64,000 nucleotides of DNA from Rhodanobacter sp. 7MK24 (GTDB lineage: Bacteria > Pseudomonadota > Gammaproteobacteria > Xanthomonadales > Rhodanobacteraceae): positions 62,001 through 126,000 of the forward strand of contig NZ_JACYXL010000006.1 in the NCBI RefSeq assembly GCF_014842995.1, given 5' to 3'. The notes beneath the pieces were generated by a model, which was given only the letters and a program-made list of their open reading frames with translations, did no database searches and was not told the DNA's origin. This document shows positions 18,068 through 26,779 of this stretch, piece by piece. The position numbers and the translations under genes were made by a program. The number at the start of each line of letters is the position of its first letter. Position 1 is the stretch's first letter.

Positions 18068-18706
18068 GTGAGCTACGGCCCGCCAGACCTTGCACGGCAA
18101 GGCACCTTGTTCGTGGTCGCCGCGCCATCGGGCGCCGGCAAGTCCACCCTGGTCAACGCCTTGCTAGAGCGCGAGCCGGCCATCTCCCTGTCGATCTCGC
18201 ACACCACGCGGCCGCCGCGGCCGGGCGAGCTGTACGGACGCCATTACTATTTCACCGAGCGCGCGGAGTTCGAGCGCGAGATCGCCGAAGGCATCTTTCT
18301 CGAACACGCCGAGGTTCACGGCAACCTGTACGGCACTTCGCGCGACAGGGTGGATGCGCTGTTGGAACAGGGTCGCGACGTGCTGTTGGAAATCGACTGG
18401 CAGGGCGCTGCACAGATCCGCAAAAGCAAGCCTGACTGCGTGAGCGTGTTCATCCTGCCGCCGTCGCGTGCGGAACTCGAACGCCGTTTGCGCGGTCGAG
18501 GTTCGGACGCGCCGGAAGTGATCGAGCGTCGCCTCGCCAATTCGCGCGGCGAGATCGCCCATGCCCACGAGTTCGACTACATCATCGTCAACGATCGCTT
18601 CGAGGATGCGCTGGATGAATTGCAGGCCATCGTGCGAGCGGTGCGCCTGCGTGGTGCGCCGCAATGCCGACGGCACGAGGCTTTGATCGCCGAGCTGCTG
18701 GCCTGA
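18068..18706 (+). CDS. gmk: Guanylate kinase
   Basis: A 212-residue kinase converting GMP to GDP with ATP. P-loop APSGAGKST at 19-27; GMP-binding segment SHTTRPPRPGE; YYFTERAEFE and the LEIDWQGAAQI stretch are all typical. The start is GTG with AGGGGTGGGGAG just upstream. In many relatives gmk is followed directly by rpoZ and spoT. Here five mla genes and mlaA intervene, and rpoZ is at 23580. Confidence 0.95.
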   Translation: MSYGPPDLARQGTLFVVAAPSGAGKSTLVNALLEREPAISLSISHTTRPPRPGELYGRHYYFTERAEFEREIAEGIFLEHAEVHGNLYGTSRDRVDALLEQGRDVLLEIDWQGAAQIRKSKPDCVSVFILPPSRAELERRLRGRGSDAPEVIERRLANSRGEIAHAHEFDYIIVNDRFEDALDELQAIVRAVRLRGAPQCRRHEALIAELLA

Positions 18707-18776
18707 ACGCCACACCGCCGCCCGGGGCGCCTCCCGGCTTGGCGCCCTTCCGCCGCTCCGCTACCGTAGTCCACTT

Positions 18777-19604
18777 ATGAATGCTGCCGCCTCTCCCGAC
18801 GACACGCTGATCCGCATCCGCGGCCTCACCACGGTGCTGAACGGCAAGAAGGTCTTCGACGCGCTGGACATGGACATCCCTCGTGGCAGGGTCACCGCGA
18901 TCATGGGGCCCAGCGGCACCGGCAAGACCACCCTGCTCAAGCACATCACCGGGCAGATGCATGGCGACGCCGGGCAGATCCTGGTGGACGGCCGGAACGT
19001 GCCGGATCTCAGTCGCGAGGCGCTGTACGCGTTGCGCGAGAAGATCGGCTATCTGTTCCAGAACTCGGCCCTGCTCACCGACTTCGACGTGTTCGAAAAC
19101 GTGGCTTTCCCGTTGCGCCAGCACACCAAGTTGCCGGAGGTGCTGATCCGCAACCTGGTGCTGACCAAGCTGCAGGCGGTGGGCCTGCGCGGGGCCGCGC
19201 AGCTGATGCCCAGCGAGCTTTCCGGCGGCATGGCGCGGCGCGTGGCGCTGGCGCGGGCGATCGTGTTCGACCCGATGCTGATCCTCTACGACGAGCCATT
19301 CGTGGGCCTCGACCCGATCGCGCTGAACCAGGTGCTGAAACTGATCCGCACGCTCAACGAGACGTTGGGCATCACCAGCGTGCTGGTGGCGCACGAGCTG
19401 GAGGCGATCAAGCAGGTGGCTGATCACATCTTTCTCATCGCCAACGGCAAGGTGGTGGCGCAGGGCGATCCCAGGACCATCGCCGACGACGGCTCGCCGT
19501 GGACGCGGCAGTTCTTCGGTGGCGACGCGGACGGCCCAGTGCCGTTCCAGTACCCGGCCGGCGATTACGCCGAGGCGTTGGGCTTCCCGCGGAGCGGCGC
19601 ATGA
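18777..19604 (+). CDS. mlaF: Phospholipid ABC transporter ATPase MlaF
   Basis: A 275-residue ATPase of the inner-membrane MlaFEDB complex, which moves phospholipids between the inner membrane and the periplasmic carrier MlaC and so keeps the outer membrane asymmetric. Walker A GPSGTGKT at 44-51, signature LSGGMARRVALARA and Walker B LILYDEPFVGLDPI are all characteristic of MlaF. It overlaps mlaE by four bases. A GC-rich inverted repeat (GGGCGCC...GGCGCCC, 18724-18750) lies between gmk and this gene without a T tract. Confidence 0.94.
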   Translation: MNAAASPDDTLIRIRGLTTVLNGKKVFDALDMDIPRGRVTAIMGPSGTGKTTLLKHITGQMHGDAGQILVDGRNVPDLSREALYALREKIGYLFQNSALLTDFDVFENVAFPLRQHTKLPEVLIRNLVLTKLQAVGLRGAAQLMPSELSGGMARRVALARAIVFDPMLILYDEPFVGLDPIALNQVLKLIRTLNETLGITSVLVAHELEAIKQVADHIFLIANGKVVAQGDPRTIADDGSPWTRQFFGGDADGPVPFQYPAGDYAEALGFPRSGA

Positions 19605-20374
19605 ACGCACGTATCGAACGCGACAACGTGGTGACGCAGGCGCTTGGCCAGATCGGCAATTGCGGGGTGTTCCTGCTGCAGATTCTCGCGGCGATCCCAC
19701 GCAGCCTGCGCTATGGGCGCGAGACGGTGCGCCAGCTGTGGTTCGTGGGGGCGATGAGCCTCACCATCATCATGACCTGCGGTCTGTTCGTGGGCATGGT
19801 GCTGGAGCTGCAGCTCTACCATGTGCTGTCGATGTTCGGCAGCACGTCGATGAGCGGCACGGTGGTGGCCATCGCGACCTACCGCGAATTGGGGCCGGTG
19901 GTCACCGCGCTGCTGTTCGCCGGGCGCGCCGGCACCGCGATCACCGCCGAGATCGGCCTGATGCGCGCGACCGATCAGATCTCCGCGATGGAACTGATGG
20001 CGGTCGATCCGCTGGCCTACGTGGCTGCGCCGCGCTTCCTCGCCGGACTGGTCGCGATGCCGCTGCTGTGCTGCGTATTCTGCGCGCTGGCGGTGTTCGG
20101 CGGCCACCTGGTGGGCGTGTCATGGCTGGGCATCGACAACGGCACGTTCTGGTCGAACATGACCGCCACCGTGGATGTGTGGCAGGACATCGTCAGCGGC
20201 GTGATCTGGAAAAGCCTCGCCTTCGGCGCGGTGGTGGCGCTGATCGCGGTCTATCAGGGCTATACCGCGCCGCCTACCAGCGAGGGCGTGGCCTACGCCA
20301 CGACCCGCACCGTGGTCGCCTCGTCCATCGCCATCCTGGCGCTGGATTTCGTGCTGACAGCCTTCCTGATGTGA
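19601..20374 (+). CDS. mlaE: Phospholipid ABC transporter permease MlaE
   Basis: A 257-residue MlaE/YrbE permease. An N-terminal amphipathic helix with the family motif RSLRYGRETVRQLWFVG is followed by about five membrane segments. The RELGPVVTALLFAGRAGTAI and EIG(L/M)M segments are signature sequences. It dimerises with two MlaF subunits. The start ATG overlaps the mlaF stop (ATGA), which fixes it. Confidence 0.94.
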   Translation: MNARIERDNVVTQALGQIGNCGVFLLQILAAIPRSLRYGRETVRQLWFVGAMSLTIIMTCGLFVGMVLELQLYHVLSMFGSTSMSGTVVAIATYRELGPVVTALLFAGRAGTAITAEIGLMRATDQISAMELMAVDPLAYVAAPRFLAGLVAMPLLCCVFCALAVFGGHLVGVSWLGIDNGTFWSNMTATVDVWQDIVSGVIWKSLAFGAVVALIAVYQGYTAPPTSEGVAYATTRTVVASSIAILALDFVLTAFLM

Positions 20375-20408
20375 TGCCATGACGACGCACGTAAGCATTG
20401 CGGTGCCC

Positions 20409-20491
20409 GCGGCACATGGATGTGCCGCCCGCGATCAAGCGCGCGAGTGCCTGATCGGCGGAGCCAAGCCCGGACATGCGCCGGGCTTGGC
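20409..20491 (+). repeat. Two hairpins in the mlaE-mlaD gap
   Basis: An 8-bp hairpin (GCGGCACA / TGTGCCGC, 20409-20428) and an 11-bp hairpin (GCCAAGCCCGG / CCGGGCTTGGC, 20463-20491) occupy the 180-base gap that follows mlaE. Neither has a T tract. Confidence 0.6.
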
Positions 20492-20497
20492 GACGCG

Positions 20498-20522
20498 AAA
20501 AGCCGCCAGGAAGGCGGCTTTT
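20498..20522 (+). terminator. Terminator-like hairpin inside the mla operon
   Basis: A perfect 10-bp inverted repeat AAAAGCCGCC / GGCGGCTTTT with a five-base loop, A-tract on one side and T-tract on the other. This is the form of a bidirectional rho-independent terminator. It lies 33 bases before the mlaD start, between mlaE and mlaD, where read-through would be expected. Confidence 0.7.
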
Positions 20523-20554
20523 CGAGATTCCAAAAAACCTTCGAGGATGTCGCC

Positions 20555-21424
20555 GTGAGCCAGAGAAAATCCTACGCCGTCGGCACCGGCCTGTTCATCG
20601 TGCTCGGCTTCGCCGCGCTGGCCTATCTCGCCACCCAGACCAGTTCGGTGGCGAACCGCCAGCAGGGCGCCAGCTACACGGTGGATGCGCAGTTCGAGAA
20701 CATCGGCCAGTTGAAGGAGCGTGCCCCAGTGAAGATCGCCGGCGTGCGCGTGGGCCAGGTACAGTCGATCGGGCTGGAGCCGGGCAAGTCGGTGGCCGAT
20801 GTGAAGCTGGCGATCGACAAGCGCTATGCCGACATTCCCGCCGATTCGGTGGCCACGATCTTCACCAGCGGCCTGCTCGGCGACCAGTACGTGGGCATCG
20901 AGTACGGCCACTCCAAGGATCGTGTCGCCGATGGCAGCAAGCTGGCGCTAACCCGTTCCAGTGAGCCGCTGGAGGAGATGCTCGGCAAGTTCTTCGGCGC
21001 CGGCGGCGCGGCCGACAACATCGGCGGCAGCTACAGGGTGACCGCGCGCTTCAGCAACGTGGGTTCGCTGTCGGCGGGCTCCCCGGTGAAGATGGCGGGC
21101 GTGCCGATCGGCCAGGTGGTGTCGGTGCAGGCCGAGCCGGCCAAACTCGATGCGCTGGTGACGCTGGCCATCGACAATCGCTACAACCAGATCCCAGACG
21201 ACTCCGCCGCCGCGGTGTTCACCAGCGGTTTGATCGGCAGTCAGTACGTTGCGATCCAGCCCGGCGGCTCGCCGGACATGCTGAAGAACGGCGACGAGAT
21301 GATCCTCACGCAGTCGGCGATGCAACTGGAAGACCTGATCGGCAAGTTCCTGGTCAACGGCTCCGGTAGCAGCGACGGCAAGCAGGGCGCCAACCCGCCA
21401 ACGCCCCCCGCCGGCAAGCACTGA
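20555..21424 (+). CDS. mlaD: MlaD-type substrate-binding protein with two MCE domains
   Basis: A 289-residue inner-membrane-anchored MCE protein. One membrane segment (about 10-28) is followed by MCE domain 1 (about 40-118), a linker, MCE domain 2 (about 159-236) and a hydrophilic tail. The two domains share 'PVKIAGVRVGQV' / 'PVKMAGVPIGQV' and 'FTSGLLGDQYVGI' / 'FTSGLIGSQYVAI', and each is followed by a 'LE(E/D)(M/L)(L/I)GKF' segment. E. coli MlaD is about 183 residues with one domain. MlaD forms a hexameric ring that shuttles lipids between MlaE and MlaC. The start is GTG with GAGGA upstream. Confidence 0.9.
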   Translation: MSQRKSYAVGTGLFIVLGFAALAYLATQTSSVANRQQGASYTVDAQFENIGQLKERAPVKIAGVRVGQVQSIGLEPGKSVADVKLAIDKRYADIPADSVATIFTSGLLGDQYVGIEYGHSKDRVADGSKLALTRSSEPLEEMLGKFFGAGGAADNIGGSYRVTARFSNVGSLSAGSPVKMAGVPIGQVVSVQAEPAKLDALVTLAIDNRYNQIPDDSAAAVFTSGLIGSQYVAIQPGGSPDMLKNGDEMILTQSAMQLEDLIGKFLVNGSGSSDGKQGANPPTPPAGKH

Positions 21425-21457
21425 ACCGGCAGCGCAACTAAATAAAGGAGTTTCCGC

Positions 21458-22144
21458 ATGATGCGTCATCTGGCACTCGCCGTCGCCGTCGCTCTTGGCA
21501 GCGCATTCGTCGCACCGGTTTTCGCCCAGCAGGCCGCCCAGCAGCCCGCCGCCCAGCAGACCCCGACCCAGGTGGTGCAGGGCATTGCCCAGCAGCTCGA
21601 TACCGCCGTGGCCGGCCACAAGGCCGAGCTGAAGCAGAACCGGGAGAAGCTGATCGGCGTCATCAACAGCGTGTTCCTGCCGCACTTCGACGTCGACTAC
21701 GCGGCGATCCTGGTGCTTGGCCAGCACGCACGCGAGGCCACGCCTGAGCAGCGCTCGCAGTTCTCCAAGGCGTTCTACAACTCGATCACCCGCCGCTATG
21801 CGGAAGGCTTGCTCGACTACACCTCGGGCGCGGTGAAGGTGTTGCCTACTGCCGCCGGCGACGACCTCAACGACAAGCGCAGCGTAGTGCGCACCCAGGT
21901 GGCCACCGGCGACGGCAAGACGGTCTCGGTGGATTTCGCGTTCCGCAAGACCGCCAGCGGCGAGTGGAAAGCCTACGACGTGTCGATCGAAGGCATCTCC
22001 TACATCACCAACTACCGCAACCAGGTCGATGCGGAGATTCGCAAGGTCGGCCTCGACCAGCTCATCAAGAATCTGCAGACCCAGGGCGACCAGGCGCTGA
22101 AGTCGATGGAACAGCAGGCTGGTGGCAAGCCCAATGGTGGCTGA
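21458..22144 (+). CDS. mlaC: Periplasmic phospholipid carrier MlaC
   Basis: A 228-residue Ttg2D/MlaC protein. Residues 1-23 are a Sec signal peptide (ALAVAVALGSAFVAPVFA). A glutamine-rich stretch follows, then the MlaC fold with FDVDYAAILVLGQHAREA, QFSKAFYNSITRRYAEGLLDY and a VDFAFRK...WKAYDVSIEGISYI stretch. MlaC ferries phospholipids between the outer-membrane MlaA complex and MlaFEDB. A good AAAGGAG site precedes the ATG. The stop overlaps the start of mlaB. Confidence 0.93.
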   Translation: MMRHLALAVAVALGSAFVAPVFAQQAAQQPAAQQTPTQVVQGIAQQLDTAVAGHKAELKQNREKLIGVINSVFLPHFDVDYAAILVLGQHAREATPEQRSQFSKAFYNSITRRYAEGLLDYTSGAVKVLPTAAGDDLNDKRSVVRTQVATGDGKTVSVDFAFRKTASGEWKAYDVSIEGISYITNYRNQVDAEIRKVGLDQLIKNLQTQGDQALKSMEQQAGGKPNGG

Positions 22145-22436
22145 CGACGCGTTCACGCTGAGTCGCAGCACGCCCGCTACCTTGGCGGTGTCGGGGGTCC
22201 TGGGCTTCGCCACTGCGGCGTCGGCTTTGCTCGACTTGAACGAAGCGTTGCGCGCGGGTGATCGTTCGCAGATCGACCTTGCTGGCGTGCGCGCTTCCGA
22301 CAGCGCGGGCTTGGCCTGCGTGTTGGCCGTGCTGGCCGAGGCGCGTGGGCGAGGCCAGGCAGTGAGCCTGCTGCACGTGCCTGAGGGTATGCGCACACTG
22401 GCGCAGGTCAGTGGTGTGGAGGTCTTGCTGACCTGA
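22134..22436 (+). CDS. mlaB: STAS-domain subunit MlaB
   Basis: A 100-residue STAS protein, the regulatory partner of MlaF. The motif LAGVRASDSAGLACVL corresponds to the conserved D-S-(A/S)-G-L loop of STAS proteins. The start ATG at 22134 is inside the mlaC end; a GTG at 22122 is an alternative. It is the last gene of mlaFEDCB and is followed by a strong terminator. Confidence 0.87.
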   Translation: MVADDAFTLSRSTPATLAVSGVLGFATAASALLDLNEALRAGDRSQIDLAGVRASDSAGLACVLAVLAEARGRGQAVSLLHVPEGMRTLAQVSGVEVLLT

Positions 22437-22460
22437 GCGGATTCCGGCAGCGCATACACA

Positions 22461-22484
22461 AAACGGGGCCAATCGGCCCCGTTT
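22461..22484. terminator. Bidirectional terminator between mlaB and mlaA
   Basis: A perfect inverted repeat AAACGGGGCC / GGCCCCGTTT around the loop AATC, with an A tract on one side and a T tract on the other. It serves both convergent units. Confidence 0.85.
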
Positions 22485-22508
22485 TGCGTATGCGTGAAGT
22501 GGCGTGCC

Positions 22509-23372
22509 TCAGTTCTTCGAGGGTGCTGGCGCCTGCGCTGGCGCAGGTTGCGAGGAGCCATGCTGCTTCTCCCATTGCTTCTGCTGCTCCAGCAATTCGT
22601 CGGGATCGAAGCCCTGCTGGTCGACGCCCTGCAGCTTGTCGACGACCGCGGCCGGCGGGTTGCCGTCGTAGAGCAGGTACAACCGGCGCTGGCGGTAGGC
22701 GTCGCGCATGAATGCGTACGGATCGTAGGCCGTCTGCAGGAAGCCTTCCGCATCGATCAATTGCGCGCGCATCGACACCACGTACAGCACCTGCGGCAGG
22801 TAGTACTCGCCGAAATTGAAGCCGTGATTTTTCGCGATCAGGCTCAGCGGATCGAAGAAATAGCCGTCCACCGGATAGCGCCACATGTCGCGCAGCGTGC
22901 TCGGACCGAGCAGGGGCAGCATCACGAAATCGCCGTCGGGCATGCCCCAACGCGCGAGGGTGATGCCGAAGTCGGTGGTCTGCAGCGGCAGGCCCAGCTT
23001 GGAAGCGGGGTCGAACAAGCCGCCCACGCCCACGGTGAGGTTGATGAAGAAGCGCCCGGTGTTGCCCAGCGCCTGCGAGGGGCGTGCCTGCAGCAAGTCG
23101 TTGGCCACCGTGACCGGCAGTTCGATATTGGTGAAGAAGTTGTCCACCGATCGTCGCACGCCCGGCGTGGTCACCTTGCGATAACCCACGGCAGCGGGGC
23201 GCAGCACGGCCTTGTCCAGCGTGTCGTTGAATGCGTAGACCTTGCGATTGACCTTCTGCAAGGGATCGTCGGTGCGCGGTGGCGCGATCGCGCAGCCAGC
23301 TAGCAGCGCCACGGCGAGAAGGATCAGGCCGCGGTGCAGTGAAAGGAGTCGAGGTAGCGGAAGCATGGGCAT
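22509..23372 (-). CDS. mlaA: Outer-membrane phospholipid-removal lipoprotein MlaA (VacJ)
   Basis: A 287-residue lipoprotein. Signal peptide with lipobox LLAGC (C27), then the VacJ core: DDPLQKVNRKVYAFND, FFTNIELPVTVANDLLQ, FFINLTVGVGGLFDPASKLGL and FGITLARWG. The C-terminal 40 residues are Gln/Pro/Ala rich. MlaA sits in the outer membrane with porins and hands mislocalised phospholipids to MlaC. It is convergent with mlaFEDCB, so all Mla parts are together but on two transcripts. The longer upstream frame is not used, since the signal peptide fixes the start at 23372. Confidence 0.93.
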   Translation of the reverse strand: MPMLPLPRLLSLHRGLILLAVALLAGCAIAPPRTDDPLQKVNRKVYAFNDTLDKAVLRPAAVGYRKVTTPGVRRSVDNFFTNIELPVTVANDLLQARPSQALGNTGRFFINLTVGVGGLFDPASKLGLPLQTTDFGITLARWGMPDGDFVMLPLLGPSTLRDMWRYPVDGYFFDPLSLIAKNHGFNFGEYYLPQVLYVVSMRAQLIDAEGFLQTAYDPYAFMRDAYRQRRLYLLYDGNPPAAVVDKLQGVDQQGFDPDELLEQQKQWEKQHGSSQPAPAQAPAPSKN

Positions 23373-23528
23373 GCGATCAGTCGCGGCCGGGGTGGGGAAG
23401 TGGCTGGTAGCGCTCGGGGGCAATAGTGTACCGACTGGTTTTATATCCTGCACGCGTTTCGTTCCGCTTTCGCATCGCGGTGGCGAAGCGTCCTCGTCAT
23501 GCGCTGCTTGCGTTGCCAGCCCAGGGCG

Positions 23529-23556
23529 GGCTGCACTAAACTGCATTCTGTATAAG
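23529..23556 (+). promoter_or_regulatory. Possible promoter of rpoZ-spoT
   Basis: TATAAG at 23551-23556 fits a -10 box, 24 bases before the rpoZ start and just ahead of its ribosome site (AAGGA). No convincing -35 box is seen. Confidence 0.35.
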
Positions 23557-23579
23557 TCTCTATTCCCTAAGGATTTGGC

Positions 23580-23867
23580 ATGGCACGCATTACCGTGGAA
23601 GACTGCCTCGAGGTGGTCGACAACCGATTCGAACTGGTGCTGATGGCGACCAAGCGCGCCCGCCAGCTCGCCAAGGGTGCCGAACCGGCGGTCAACCCGA
23701 ACAACGACAAGCCGTCCGTGCTCGCGTTGCGCGAAATCGCTGGCCGTCGCATCGACCAGGCCACGATCGATGAGATCGACAAGGCCGAGCGCGAGCGCGC
23801 CGAGCGCGAGGCGCTGGAGTGGGCCGCCGCCGAGGTGGACGACGACCTCAAAGGTGGTGATGATTGA
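23580..23867 (+). CDS. rpoZ: RNA polymerase omega subunit
   Basis: A 95-residue omega protein. The N-terminus [11 protein letters not shown], the [22 protein letters not shown] helix region and [15 protein letters not shown] are family hallmarks. It promotes assembly of the beta-prime subunit and takes part in the ppGpp site of RNA polymerase, which fits its position just before spoT. AAGGA precedes the ATG with good spacing. Confidence 0.97.
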   Translation: MARITVEDCLEVVDNRFELVLMATKRARQLAKGAEPAVNPNNDKPSVLALREIAGRRIDQATIDEIDKAERERAEREALEWAAAEVDDDLKGGDD

Positions 23868-23994
23868 TGGAGTGCAGCTGTAGACCGTGCATGCATCGCA
23901 TCGGGGCAGCCGATGCGTACGCACGCGGGGCCGGTTGCGCTCCCTTGTATTGCGGTGCCGCTCCCCCGGCGCGGTGCCCCTGGCGAGTCCAGCG

Positions 23995-26163
23995 ATGACC
24001 GCCGCCAGCACGCCAGTCGCCATCGATCCCGCCGTGCTGCCGCCCTATGTGCTGGTACTCAAAGGCCAGCTCGGTTACCTGCCGGAATCGCAAATCGAGC
24101 GCGTGCTGCGCGCGTTCCATATCGGCGCGCAGGCGCACGAAGGGCAAACCCGCAAGAGCGGTGAGCCCTACATCACCCATCCGGTGGCCGTGGCCGGCAT
24201 TCTTGCCGAGCTGGGCATGGATGCCGAGACCATCATCGCGGCAATCCTGCACGATACGCTGGAAGACACCGCGCTCAGCCGCAGTGCGCTGGCCAGTGAG
24301 TTCGGCGAGACCGTGGCCGAGCTGGTGGATGGCGTCACCAAGCTGGACAAGATGCGCTTCGGCAGCCGCCAGGAGGCGGATGCGGAAAGCTTCCGCAAGA
24401 TGCTGCTGGCGATGGCGCGCGATCTGCGCGTGATCCTCATAAAGCTTGCCGATCGTCTGCACAACATGCGCACGCTGGGCGCGAAAGATTCCGCCTCGCG
24501 TCGCCGCATTGCGCGCGAAACGCTGGAAATCTACGCACCCATCGCCCAGCGCCTGGGCATGAATGCGATCAAGGCCGAGCTGCAGGATCTGGGCTTCCGC
24601 GCGCTGCATCCGGATCGCTACCGTGTCATCAGCGAGCGCATCCGTGCCGCGCTGGGCAATCGGCGCGAGGCCATGGGCAAGATCGAGGCTGCGCTGTCGC
24701 AACGGCTGGCTACCGAACATTTGCCTTCGCGCGTGGTGGGCCGTATCAAGTCGCCGTGGAGCATCTATTCGAAGATGCGCCACGAGCACAAGAGCTTCGC
24801 CCAGCTGATGGACGTGTACGGCTTTCGCGTGGTGGTCGAAAGCGCATTGAACTGCTACATGGCGCTGGGCGTGGTGCACGGGCTGTACAAGCCGGTGGAT
24901 CGGCGCTTCAAGGATTTCATCGCCATCCCCAAGGCGAACGGCTACCAGTCGCTGCACACCGTGCTGCTGGGGCCGTTCGGTGCGCCGATCGAGGTGCAGA
25001 TCCGCACTGCCGAGATGGATTCGGTGGCCGAGCGCGGCGTGGCCGCGCATTGGGCCTACAAGACCGATTCCGGCCCGGCGAACAGTGCGCAGGCGCGCGC
25101 GCGCGAGTGGTTGTCCTCGCTGGCCGACAGCCAGGTCAATACGGCTTCGTCCAGCGAGTTCATCGAGAACGTCAAGATCGACCTGTTCCCCGACGAGGTC
25201 TATCTGTTCACGCCGCGCGGCGACATCCTCGCCTTGCCGCGCAATGCCACCGCGCTGGACTTCGCCTATGCCGTGCATACCGACGTGGGCGACCATGCGG
25301 TGGCCGCGCGCGTGGACAAGAAGCTGTTGCCGTTGCGCACGCGGTTGGAGTCGGGACAACTGGTGGAAATCATTACCGCGCCGTCGGCGGTGCCGAATCC
25401 GGCGTGGCTGGAGTCGGTGGTCACTGGCAAGGCGCGTACCGCGATCCGCCAATACCTGAAGCATCTGCAGCATGAGGACGCGGTGGACTTCGGCCATCGC
25501 ATGCTCGACCGGGCGCTGGATGCGCGCGGCAGCAGTCTGGATGCGATCCCTTCCGACGTGCTCGATCGCTTCCTGCACGAAGCCCGGTTGAAGCGCCTGG
25601 AAGAGCTGTTGGCCGAAATCGCGCTGGGCAATCGCATGCCCGACGTGGTGGCGCGCCACCTGCTGGCATTGCGCGACGGGCAGTCCGATGACGCGACGCC
25701 GGGCGCCGGCATGGTGCTCGAGAAGATCCGTATCACCGGCGCCGAACGGGGTGTGCTCAGCTTTGCCAACTGCTGCCATCCGTTGCCGGGCGATGCGATC
25801 GTTGGCTATGTGTCGCCGGGCAAGGGCATCGTGGTGCATCGCGAGGAATGCCCGAACGTGGTCGAGTTGCGCAAGTCGCCCGAGCGCTGCGTGGATATCG
25901 AATGGGATCGCGACGTGCAGGGCGACTACCGTGCGGAGCTGCGCATCGAGGTCATCAACCGCCCCGGCGTGCTTGCCACCATCGCCGCGGCGATCGCCGC
26001 GGCCGACTCCAACATCGAGAACGTGGAATACGTCGAGCGCGATCTTGCCGCAGCCACCCTGCTGTTCGCCATCGAGGTGAAGAACCGCAAGCACCTCGCC
26101 GAGGTGATCCGTCGCGTGCGCCGCACCGGCGTGGTGAGCGGCGTCTACCGCTACCCGCTGTGA
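23995..26163 (+). CDS. spoT: Bifunctional (p)ppGpp synthetase/hydrolase
   Basis: A 722-residue RelA/SpoT homologue. The HD hydrolase motif is intact (HDTLEDT, 86-92), so hydrolysis should work. The synthetase domain has RFKDFIAIPKANGYQSLHT (RxKD type, 304-307) and EVQIRT, consistent with a bifunctional SpoT rather than the ExDD type RelA. A TGS domain (about 390-450) and a C-terminal ACT domain (about 650-722) follow. ATG 23995 is chosen by homology (DPAVLPPYVL near residue 11); the frame extends back to 23887 with an unlikely Arg-rich peptide. The stop overlaps a GTG of the next gene. Confidence 0.95.
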   Translation: MTAASTPVAIDPAVLPPYVLVLKGQLGYLPESQIERVLRAFHIGAQAHEGQTRKSGEPYITHPVAVAGILAELGMDAETIIAAILHDTLEDTALSRSALASEFGETVAELVDGVTKLDKMRFGSRQEADAESFRKMLLAMARDLRVILIKLADRLHNMRTLGAKDSASRRRIARETLEIYAPIAQRLGMNAIKAELQDLGFRALHPDRYRVISERIRAALGNRREAMGKIEAALSQRLATEHLPSRVVGRIKSPWSIYSKMRHEHKSFAQLMDVYGFRVVVESALNCYMALGVVHGLYKPVDRRFKDFIAIPKANGYQSLHTVLLGPFGAPIEVQIRTAEMDSVAERGVAAHWAYKTDSGPANSAQARAREWLSSLADSQVNTASSSEFIENVKIDLFPDEVYLFTPRGDILALPRNATALDFAYAVHTDVGDHAVAARVDKKLLPLRTRLESGQLVEIITAPSAVPNPAWLESVVTGKARTAIRQYLKHLQHEDAVDFGHRMLDRALDARGSSLDAIPSDVLDRFLHEARLKRLEELLAEIALGNRMPDVVARHLLALRDGQSDDATPGAGMVLEKIRITGAERGVLSFANCCHPLPGDAIVGYVSPGKGIVVHREECPNVVELRKSPERCVDIEWDRDVQGDYRAELRIEVINRPGVLATIAAAIAAADSNIENVEYVERDLAAATLLFAIEVKNRKHLAEVIRRVRRTGVVSGVYRYPL

Positions 26164-26174
26164 TCGGCGGAGCC

Positions 26175-26714
26175 GTGACGCGTTCTGACTCCGTCGTACT
26201 GGTGATCGACCTGCAGCTTGGCGTGCTGGACGGCTGTTTCGACGTTGCCGGCGTGGTCGCGCATGCCGGAGCTCTCGTGGCGCGGGCGCGCCGCGAAGGC
26301 GTGCCGCTGCTGTGGGTGCAGCATGAAGAAGCGGAAATGCCGTACGGTAGCGCGGGATGGCAACTCATGCCGGGCCTTGTGCCAGCGCCTGGCGAGGCGA
26401 TCATCCGCAAGACCTGCTGCGATGCCTTCGTCGATACGCCGTTGCACGATGTGCTTAAGAGCCTGGACGCGAAGCGGCTGGTGCTCGCCGGTGCGCAGAG
26501 CGATTACTGCATCCGGACCACGGCGCAACGCGCCGTTATCGAAGGCTATCCCGTCGTGCTGGTCAGCGATGCGCATACCGCGGCCGATGCCGTCTTCGGC
26601 GGCGTGGCGATCAGTGGCGAGCAGATTGTGGCGCACACCAATCGATCCATCGGTGGCCTGGCGTGTCCGCAGGTCACCGTCGACCTCGCCACGCACGATG
26701 CCGTGATGCTCTGA
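26175..26714 (+). CDS. Isochorismatase-fold cysteine hydrolase
   Basis: A 179-residue protein of the isochorismatase/nicotinamidase superfamily. The catalytic triad is visible: D12 (VIDLQ), K78 (IIRKTCCDAF) and C111 (AGAQSDYCIRTT). The cis-peptide is usually before the cysteine. Substrate is unknown: pyrazinamidase, nicotinamidase and amidohydrolase members all look like this. A GTG at 26160 overlapping the spoT stop is an alternative start; GTG 26175 is closer to the family N-terminus. Placed between spoT and ridA. Confidence 0.82.
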   Translation: MTRSDSVVLVIDLQLGVLDGCFDVAGVVAHAGALVARARREGVPLLWVQHEEAEMPYGSAGWQLMPGLVPAPGEAIIRKTCCDAFVDTPLHDVLKSLDAKRLVLAGAQSDYCIRTTAQRAVIEGYPVVLVSDAHTAADAVFGGVAISGEQIVAHTNRSIGGLACPQVTVDLATHDAVML

Positions 26715-26779
26715 AGCCTGCGGCGAGCGGCAGGCTCGTTTAGACTGGCAGGCCTGAGTGCAGTTGCGAGGTGTCCGTC

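Noticed and set aside
23848-26094. 748-codon minus-strand frame
   Set aside because: Antisense of spoT. The sense strand has intact HD, synthetase, TGS and ACT domains.
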